Shown piece by piece: positions 59,238-64,000 of a stretch of 64,000 nucleotides of DNA (the first letter of the stretch is position 1; every line of letters starts with the position of its first letter). The position numbers and the translations under genes were made by a program. The DNA comes from Pseudolysinimonas_A sp039912695 (GTDB lineage: Bacteria; Actinomycetota; Actinomycetes; Actinomycetales; Microbacteriaceae). Location of the stretch: contig NZ_JBDSPJ010000023.1 of the NCBI RefSeq assembly GCF_039912695.1, positions 132,910-196,909 of the forward strand, given 5' to 3'. The notes beneath the pieces are model-generated. The model made no database searches. It was given only the letters and a program-made list of their open reading frames with translations, and had not been told where the DNA came from.

Positions 59238-60395
59238 CTAGCGTGCGTCGGAGGGTTCGGCGACGAGCCGCAGGCCCGCTCGACTCGGTCGGACGTGCGG
59301 CCCTTGCGGGATCAACCAGGATGCGGACTTCTGTCCCTCGGCGAGGATCTTCGCCTCGTCGACGATCAGCCCAACTCCGGGCTCCTCGCCGAGCACGATT
59401 CCCCCGTCGGCGTATTCGGCATCGACTGTGGTTCCGAACGGCGCGCCCAGGTCTTGAACCTCGGCCGACAGGTGATTCGGGATCGCCGCCGCAGCGTGCG
59501 CTACGCCAGCATTGGCGGTGAGGCCTACGGGGCTCATCGGCAGGTCGCGGCTATGCGCGGCGATCGAGACGCGCAAGAAGTTCGTGATGCCCCAGACTGC
59601 GGCGGCCTGCACGATGTCGACGGCATTCGCGTCCAGCAGGGGCCGGTACTGCTCGAGGCCACTGAGGTTCTCACCGGTTGCGACCGCGGCCCGGATTGAG
59701 GCCGAAAGTCGAGCATTGCCGGCGGCATCCCAGCGGCGCAACGGTTCTTCGATCCAGGTCAGGTCGTGCACTTCTTCGACCCGACTGACATAGCGAACGG
59801 CCTGCTTGAGGTTCCACGATTCGTTCGCATCGAGCATCAGCGCCGGGCGAGTGCTGTCGCGCGCGAGTGCATCGGACACGATGCCGAGGCGGCGGATGTC
59901 GTCTTCAACATCGCGCCCGCCCTTGAGCTTGCCGCTGCGGAACCCGCGATTGCCCATCTCGTGATAGAACTTCGCGAGTTGCTCGTCACTGAGCGCAATG
60001 TCGAGGCCCGACGCGTAGCCGGCGACGAAGCGGTCGCCGCCCCCCAGAAGGCGCCACAGCGGCTGCCCGGCGGCCTTGGCCTTGATGTCCCACAACGCCA
60101 TGTCGAGAGTGCCGATGCCGCCAAATGTGGCGCCGGCGTGACCGGCCTTGAATACTCGCGCCAGCATCCGGTCGTACAGAGTCGTGACAGCCAGGGGGTC
60201 TTGGCCCTCAAGGGCTGGGAAGACGCGATCGATTCCCTCGTGAGAACCCGTGCCGTAGCCGGTGATGCCCGCATCGGTCTCGATGACGACGATCGGAACC
60301 TCAGTGATTCCCGATTCGACGAACCCGTTGACGTCGCCTACCGGCCGTCCCCAGTCGTGGTAACTGCGAATGCAGCGATACCCCGTGATCTTCAT
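59238..60395 (-). CDS. Mandelate racemase/muconate lactonizing (enolase superfamily) protein, dehydratase-like
   Basis: A 385-residue enolase-superfamily protein. The capping domain starts MKITGYRCIRSYHDWGRP. In the barrel the K-x-K pair is Lys156/Lys158 (RSGKLKGG), and metal ligands fit Asp189 (LMLDANESW), Glu216 (WIEEPL) and Glu242 (ATGENLSG). The region that usually carries the catalytic His reads LPMSPVGLTANAG, with no His. Neighbours (sugar ABC importer, KDG kinase, KDPG aldolase) suggest a sugar-acid dehydratase or cycloisomerase. The start is ATG at 60395 or 60398; AAGGG lies just upstream. It has its own promoter region (60396-60523). Confidence 0.88.
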   Translation of the reverse strand: MKITGYRCIRSYHDWGRPVGDVNGFVESGITEVPIVVIETDAGITGYGTGSHEGIDRVFPALEGQDPLAVTTLYDRMLARVFKAGHAGATFGGIGTLDMALWDIKAKAAGQPLWRLLGGGDRFVAGYASGLDIALSDEQLAKFYHEMGNRGFRSGKLKGGRDVEDDIRRLGIVSDALARDSTRPALMLDANESWNLKQAVRYVSRVEEVHDLTWIEEPLRRWDAAGNARLSASIRAAVATGENLSGLEQYRPLLDANAVDIVQAAAVWGITNFLRVSIAAHSRDLPMSPVGLTANAGVAHAAAAIPNHLSAEVQDLGAPFGTTVDAEYADGGIVLGEEPGVGLIVDEAKILAEGQKSASWLIPQGPHVRPSRAGLRLVAEPSDAR

Positions 60396-60443
60396 CATCG
60401 CCCTTGATTGGTGGTGCCGCATAGCTGCGCGCGGAAACAGCAT

Positions 60444-60453
60444 ACATCATATG
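60444..60453 (-). promoter_or_regulatory. Shared 10-mer CATATGATGT upstream of the dehydratase-like gene
   Basis: Lies 49 bases before the start codon and contains a TATGAT that could be a -10 box. ACAT-CAT-ATGT (60444-60454) is a short inverted repeat. It matches CATGTGATGT (63902) in nine of ten bases. Confidence 0.35.
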
Positions 60454-60523
60454 TCCTGCCGGAGTCTCGGAACGGTAACGGACGACGTGAAGCACGTCGA
60501 CCGCGCAAAGTCGGCTCAGATCG

Positions 60524-61486
60524 TCAGCGGATGACGGGATCGGCGCCGCCGTCGAGGGCGGCGAGGTCACCCCGCCTCGGGAGGCTCTCCCAATCGCCGG
60601 GGCCGAGGCACGCGAAGGCACCGGCCCGCACCGCGATGTTGAGCCGCTGCGCCGGAGTCGAACCGGCAAGGAGTTCGGCGAGGTAGCCAGCCGCGAAGGC
60701 ATCGCCGGCTCCGACAGTGTCGATGGGAACGATGGGGATCGCGGGAACCGTGATCAGCTCGCCGTCGATCATCGCGACGCACCCGTCGGCGCCGAGTTTC
60801 ACGAGCACCTGGGTCGGCCCGAGCGCCGTGAGAGCGAGGGCCAGATCCTGGGCCGACGAACCGTCGACGATCAGCGCAGCCTCGTCGTCACCGGCAAAGA
60901 GGATGTGCGCCCGTCGAGCGATCGACAGGTACATCTCGACCGGCGAACGTCCCAACCACAGCGACGCGCGGTGATTGATGTCGAAGGAGACCGGGACTCC
61001 GGCCGCGACCGCGACGTCGATCGCGTGGTCGATCGCGGCGGCAGCGGTGGGGGAGAGCGCAGGGGTGATGCCCGTGACGTGGAGGAGGTCGGCATCCCGA
61101 ATCTGCTCGGGGTCGAGATCTTCGGGACGAAGTCGGCTGCCGGCGCTGCCGCGGCGGTGGTACTCCACTCGGCTCGCGGATCCGCGGGGACGATGCTTGA
61201 CCATGAGGCCGGTCGGCGCTTCCGGGTCGACGATCGCGACAGCCTCGACGCCTTCGGCGCGGAGTTCGCGGCGCACCAGATCCCCGGCGCTATCCGCACC
61301 GACCCGGCCGATCCAGGTAGCGCGGGTTCCGAGGCGTGCCAGACCGATTGCGACGTTGCTCTCGGCTCCGCCGATTCCGAGGCGGTAACGGTCGGGTCGA
61401 GGCCCGATGTCGACGGCGCTAAAGAGGCCCATGGTCTCGCCGATCGTGACGACGACCGGCCCAGCGTCGCCGACGTGGTCGATCAC
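60524..61486 (-). CDS. PfkB-family sugar kinase, 2-keto-3-deoxygluconate kinase type
   Basis: A 320-residue ribokinase-fold enzyme: VVVTIGETMGLFSAVDIGP at the N-terminus, LGIGGAESNVAIGLARLG (PfkB motif 1) and IDTVGAGDAFAAGYLAELL (motif 2, with the catalytic Asp of GAGD). The VSFDINHRASLW segment is typical of KDG kinases. It would phosphorylate 2-keto-3-deoxygluconate (KDG) to KDPG. The GTG start overlaps the aldolase stop as GTGA; it is the last gene of the four-gene operon that begins at 63886. Confidence 0.9.
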   Translation of the reverse strand: MIDHVGDAGPVVVTIGETMGLFSAVDIGPRPDRYRLGIGGAESNVAIGLARLGTRATWIGRVGADSAGDLVRRELRAEGVEAVAIVDPEAPTGLMVKHRPRGSASRVEYHRRGSAGSRLRPEDLDPEQIRDADLLHVTGITPALSPTAAAAIDHAIDVAVAAGVPVSFDINHRASLWLGRSPVEMYLSIARRAHILFAGDDEAALIVDGSSAQDLALALTALGPTQVLVKLGADGCVAMIDGELITVPAIPIVPIDTVGAGDAFAAGYLAELLAGSTPAQRLNIAVRAGAFACLGPGDWESLPRRGDLAALDGGADPVIR

Positions 61487-62109
61487 GGTGCGCCGATCGC
61501 GGCGACGGCATCCCGACTGAGTCGGGTGATCGTCTCGAAGTCGCCCGCCGTGATCAGGTCGCGGCCCACCATCCAGGAGCCGCTCACCGCGGGAACCGCG
61601 GGATCGGCGAGGTACTCCGGAGCGCTCAGTGCAGTGACGCCCCCGCTGGGGACGAAGCCGAGTTGGGGAAACGGTGCGGCAAGCGCACGGATGGTGGCGA
61701 GTCCGCCGAGCCGATCGGCCGGGAAGAACTTGACGACGTCGAGCCCGGCCTGAAGGGCAGTCATCGCTTCGGTTCCGGTGGCGATGCCCGGCAGCACGCC
61801 GGCCCCGCGTGTGCGCGTGGCATCAACGATCGCGGCAGAGAATCCCGGGCTGACGATGAACTGTGCTCCCGCATCCAGAACCGCACTCGCCTGCTCGAGA
61901 TTCACGACGGTGCCGGCGCCGACGACGAATCCGGGTACTTCGGCCATCGCCCGAATCGCCTCAACAGCGTTCGAGGTGCGGAGCGTGATCTCGGCGCAGT
62001 GGATGCCGCCGGCGGCGAGAGCGTGCGCAAGGTCGGCCGCCCGCGCCGGATCGTCGATCACGACGACCGGAACGATCCGATGCCCGTCGAGGGCCCCGGC
62101 CGTTGTCAT
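61483..62109 (-). CDS. 2-keto-3-deoxy-6-phosphogluconate (KDPG) aldolase family
   Basis: A 208-residue class I aldolase: RIVPVVVIDDPARAADLAHALAAGGIHCAEITLRT with the conserved Glu, VGAGTVVNLEQASAVLDAGAQFIVSPGF, and DVVKFFPADRLGGL with the Schiff-base Lys (KFFPA). It splits KDPG (or the galacto epimer) into pyruvate and glyceraldehyde-3-phosphate. The start MTTAGA at 62109 overlaps the KduD-like stop by four bases, and the kinase follows with another overlap. Confidence 0.94.
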   Translation of the reverse strand: MTTAGALDGHRIVPVVVIDDPARAADLAHALAAGGIHCAEITLRTSNAVEAIRAMAEVPGFVVGAGTVVNLEQASAVLDAGAQFIVSPGFSAAIVDATRTRGAGVLPGIATGTEAMTALQAGLDVVKFFPADRLGGLATIRALAAPFPQLGFVPSGGVTALSAPEYLADPAVPAVSGSWMVGRDLITAGDFETITRLSRDAVAAIGAP

Positions 62110-62864
62110 CGTCCGAGCCAGCCGCCGTCGACCGGGAGCACGACCCCCGAGACGTAGTCGGATGCCGACGAGGAGAGAAACACGACGGCGCCGCCCAGGT
62201 CGGATGCCTGTCCCCAACGTCCTGCCGGGATGCGGTCGAGAATCGAGCGGGACCGGTCAGGGTCGTCTTGAAGTGCCTGCGTGTTGTCGGTGGCGATGTA
62301 ACCGGGCGCGATCGCATTCACGGTCACACCTCGAGCGGTCCACTCGTTGGCGAGAGCCTTCGTGAGGCCGCCGATGCCCGACTTCGCTGCCGCGTAGCCC
62401 GGCACGTTGATCCCGCCCTGGAAAGTGAGCAGCGACGCGGTGAAAATGACTTTGCCGCGACCGCGCTCCAGCATGCCGCGGGCAATCGCCTGCGTCAGCA
62501 CGAACGGGCTGGTCAGGTCGACGCGCAGCACCTCGTCCCACCACTCCAGCGGGTGCTCCGCGGCGGGCGAGCGGCGGATCGTTCCCGCGTTGTTGACCAG
62601 GATGTCGATGGGGCGCTGCGCCAACTGCGCGCCCAGACGAACGACGGCTTCTGGGTCAGCGAAGTCGCAGGCGATCGCCTCGAACTTTCGGCCGTGGCTC
62701 GTGACGGCGGCTTCGATGGCGCTGCCGCTGGCCTCGATCGACGCGCTGACCCCGATGATGTCGGCGCCGGCTTCGGCCAAAGCCTCGGCCATCGCGAATC
62801 CGATGCCGCGCTTCGCGCCGGTCACGACGGCGAGCTTGCCGGTCAGATCAAAGGAGGCGCTCAT
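62106..62864 (-). CDS. Short-chain dehydrogenase, KduD-like (2-dehydro-3-deoxygluconate 5-dehydrogenase)
   Basis: A 252-residue SDR with TGAKRGIG (cofactor loop), NNAGTIRRSPAAEHPLEWWDEVL, S-Y-K catalytic set in FTASLLTFQGGINVPGYAAAKSGI, and the ending APGYIATDNTQALQDDPDRSRSILDRIPAGRWGQASDLGGAVVFL, which is the KduD pattern. KduD makes KDG from 3-deoxy-2,5-hexodiulosonate in uronate breakdown; related SDRs act on 2-keto-3-deoxy-L-fuconate. Overlaps on both sides (ATGA with the dehydrogenase, ATGA with the aldolase) show tight coupling. Confidence 0.9.
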   Translation of the reverse strand: MSASFDLTGKLAVVTGAKRGIGFAMAEALAEAGADIIGVSASIEASGSAIEAAVTSHGRKFEAIACDFADPEAVVRLGAQLAQRPIDILVNNAGTIRRSPAAEHPLEWWDEVLRVDLTSPFVLTQAIARGMLERGRGKVIFTASLLTFQGGINVPGYAAAKSGIGGLTKALANEWTARGVTVNAIAPGYIATDNTQALQDDPDRSRSILDRIPAGRWGQASDLGGAVVFLSSSASDYVSGVVLPVDGGWLGR

Positions 62865-63886
62865 CGCGGGGTGCCTGCGACATCCACCAGGATCTTCAGC
62901 GCGCGGCCATTTTCGAGATCCTCGACCGCGGCGGGGATGCCGTCGAGTGGCACGACCGAGCTGATCAGAGCTTCGGTCGGGATGACGCCCTGCTCGAGCA
63001 ACTCGATGGCGCGCTCGAAGTCGGTGCGCTGATAGACGCGAGCGCCGAGCAAGCGCAATTCGCGCCAGAAGACCCGCTGCAGATCGATCTCACGCGGAGT
63101 GGGGTGGATGGCAACGACGACGATCGTGCCCCGCACCTTCGCGAGTGCGGTGGTTCCCTTGACGGCGGCGGCAGCACCCGACACCTCGAACACGACGTCA
63201 GCCCCGGCGCCTCCGGTCCACTCTTCGACCCACGCGACCTGGTCGGTCGCCATCGGGTCGAGCACTGTGAAGCCGAGCTCGGCGATCTGCGCGCGACGTT
63301 TAGCTTCGGGCTCGATCACGACGACCTCCGCACCCTCATGGCGGGCGACCGTCGCGATGAGTACCCCGATCGGGCCTCCGCCGACGACGACAGTGTGGTC
63401 ACCCGCGACCAGCTCCGAGCGGCGCACGTCGTGCACGGCAACTGCGACAGGTTCGGCGAGAGCAGCTTGCTGCAGGTCGATTCCCGCGGGCAGGCGCACC
63501 AGCAGCGCGGCCGGAACGGTCCAGAGTTGCTGAAGCGAACCGGGGGAGTCGATCCCGACGAAGTTCAGGTTCTGGCAGATGTGTGAATTGCCGGCAAGGC
63601 AGGCGGGGCAGGTGCCGTCCCAGTCGAGAGGCATCACGGTAACCAGATCGCCGACTGACCACTCGGTCACGTCGGCGCCGACGCTCTCAATCGTTCCGCT
63701 CATCTCGTGCCCGAAAATCAGCGGCCTCGTCACGCGCGCATCCATGTTGCCGTGCAGGATGTGAAGGTCAGTGCCGCACAGGCCGGTGTAGGCGACCGCG
63801 ATGCGGACCTCGCCCGTTCCGGCGGGACGGGGTTCGGCTTCGCCGACCGCGATGTTGCGATCGCCCGTGTACGACGCTGTACGCAT
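62861..63886 (-). CDS. Zinc-dependent alcohol/polyol dehydrogenase (MDR family)
   Basis: A 341-residue medium-chain dehydrogenase. Catalytic zinc residues: Cys in YTGLCGTDLHILHG and the GHE of IFGHEMSG. The structural-zinc loop is reduced: CPACLAGNSHIC has three Cys, where four are usual. The cofactor site is VVVGGGPIGVLIATVARHEGAEVVVIEP, with an acidic residue that favours NAD. It resembles L-threonine/sorbitol/galactitol dehydrogenases. It probably oxidises a hydroxyl of the sugar or sugar acid. The start MRTASYTG at 63886 has GGAG seven bases upstream and is the first gene of the operon. Confidence 0.91.
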   Translation of the reverse strand: MRTASYTGDRNIAVGEAEPRPAGTGEVRIAVAYTGLCGTDLHILHGNMDARVTRPLIFGHEMSGTIESVGADVTEWSVGDLVTVMPLDWDGTCPACLAGNSHICQNLNFVGIDSPGSLQQLWTVPAALLVRLPAGIDLQQAALAEPVAVAVHDVRRSELVAGDHTVVVGGGPIGVLIATVARHEGAEVVVIEPEAKRRAQIAELGFTVLDPMATDQVAWVEEWTGGAGADVVFEVSGAAAAVKGTTALAKVRGTIVVVAIHPTPREIDLQRVFWRELRLLGARVYQRTDFERAIELLEQGVIPTEALISSVVPLDGIPAAVEDLENGRALKILVDVAGTPR

Positions 63887-63901
63887 AGAATTGCTCCGAT
63901 T

Positions 63902-63911
63902 CATGTGATGT
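63902..63911 (+). promoter_or_regulatory. Shared 10-mer CATGTGATGT in the divergent dehydrogenase/reductase promoter
   Basis: It lies 16 bases from the dehydrogenase start codon and 36 bases before the reductase ATC. It matches the copies at 54741 and 60444 in nine of ten bases each. A role as GntR operator is inferred from recurrence only. Confidence 0.35.
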
Positions 63912-63946
63912 TAGATGAATTCTAGGCTCGACGAGGAGGATCTGCC

Positions 63947-64000
63947 ATCCGTTCACGTACCACCGGTCGGGGCCTGACGGTGACCGAGATCGGTCTCGGC
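63947..64000 (+). CDS. Aldo/keto reductase N-terminus, 3'-truncated, apparent ATC start
   Basis: The frame from 63947 reads IRSRTTGRGLTVTEIGLG to the window end, the usual beginning of aldo/keto reductases such as D-threo-aldose (L-fucose) dehydrogenases, where Met stands in place of the first Ile. GAGGAGG lies seven bases upstream. An in-frame TAG at 63923 closes the frame behind it, with no ATG, GTG, TTG or CTG between, and the next possible start is inside the first strand of the barrel. The gene is divergent from the sugar dehydrogenase operon and presumably oxidises the sugar. Confidence 0.7.
   Translation, partial: MRSRTTGRGLTVTEIGLG

Overview
This window is a stretch of GC-rich chromosome from an actinobacterium, most likely a member of the Microbacteriaceae (Micrococcales). 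The evidence is its complement of actinobacterial families (DUF4032, DUF3263, LytR_C, DUF3048, DUF2530/DUF3027, an XPB-type helicase pair, a WXG100 protein, a DtxR regulator, HrcA/CIRCE control of groEL), frequent GTG starts and many ATGA/GTGA overlaps. It carries three tRNA genes (Thr-TGT, Arg-CCT, Ala-CGC). I saw no phage, insertion sequence, CRISPR array or rRNA operon.

Layout. 1-33 kb is mostly housekeeping: the 3' part of rlmB, an MMPL exporter, a DUF4032 kinase-like protein, a UgpC/MsmX-type ABC ATPase, a membrane-anchored thioredoxin-fold protein, msrB/nitroreductase, a DUF3263/LytR_C/DUF3048 run, groEL with two CIRCE operators, a response regulator/histidine kinase pair, a MarR/DoxX divergent pair, an ABC-2 exporter, the XPB helicase and partner, serC/DUF2530, a DtxR regulator, and secreted NlpC/P60 and CHAP proteins followed by an OafA-type acyltransferase.

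33.1-39.7 kb is a catabolic island for methoxylated, gallate-like aromatics. It has a LigM-type tetrahydrofolate-dependent O-demethylase, a type I (VOC-fold) extradiol dioxygenase, and homologues of 4-oxalomesaconate tautomerase, 4-oxalomesaconate hydratase and 4-carboxy-4-hydroxy-2-oxoadipate aldolase. A DUF1932 dehydrogenase and a GntR/FCD regulator accompany them. Similar ATTGT-N2-RCAAT palindromes lie in both divergent promoter regions. On paper the set takes 3-O-methylgallate to pyruvate plus oxaloacetate; the ring-cleaving enzyme is from an unexpected superfamily.

40-54.7 kb holds a TetR-controlled MFS exporter with a 36-bp operator palindrome, a large SF1-like helicase homologue that has lost the Walker A lysine and Walker B glutamate, mscL, an FmdB zinc ribbon, a 5-formyl-THF cyclo-ligase, galU, and a run of three roadblock/LC7-fold proteins with no GTPase beside them.

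54.8-64 kb is a carbohydrate-acid utilisation region. It comprises an ABC importer (binding lipoprotein and two permeases) with a rhamnose-mutarotase-family protein, a GntR/FadR regulator, an enolase-superfamily dehydratase-like protein, and a tightly overlapping operon for a zinc dehydrogenase, a KduD-type SDR, a KDPG aldolase and a KDG kinase. A divergent aldo/keto reductase runs off the window end. The importer has no ATPase of its own; the UgpC/MsmX-type ATPase at 4.6-5.7 kb is a possible partner. The aldo/keto reductase appears to start at an ATC codon, and one permease may do so too.

All assignments come from reading motifs and overall protein character by eye; no database search was run.
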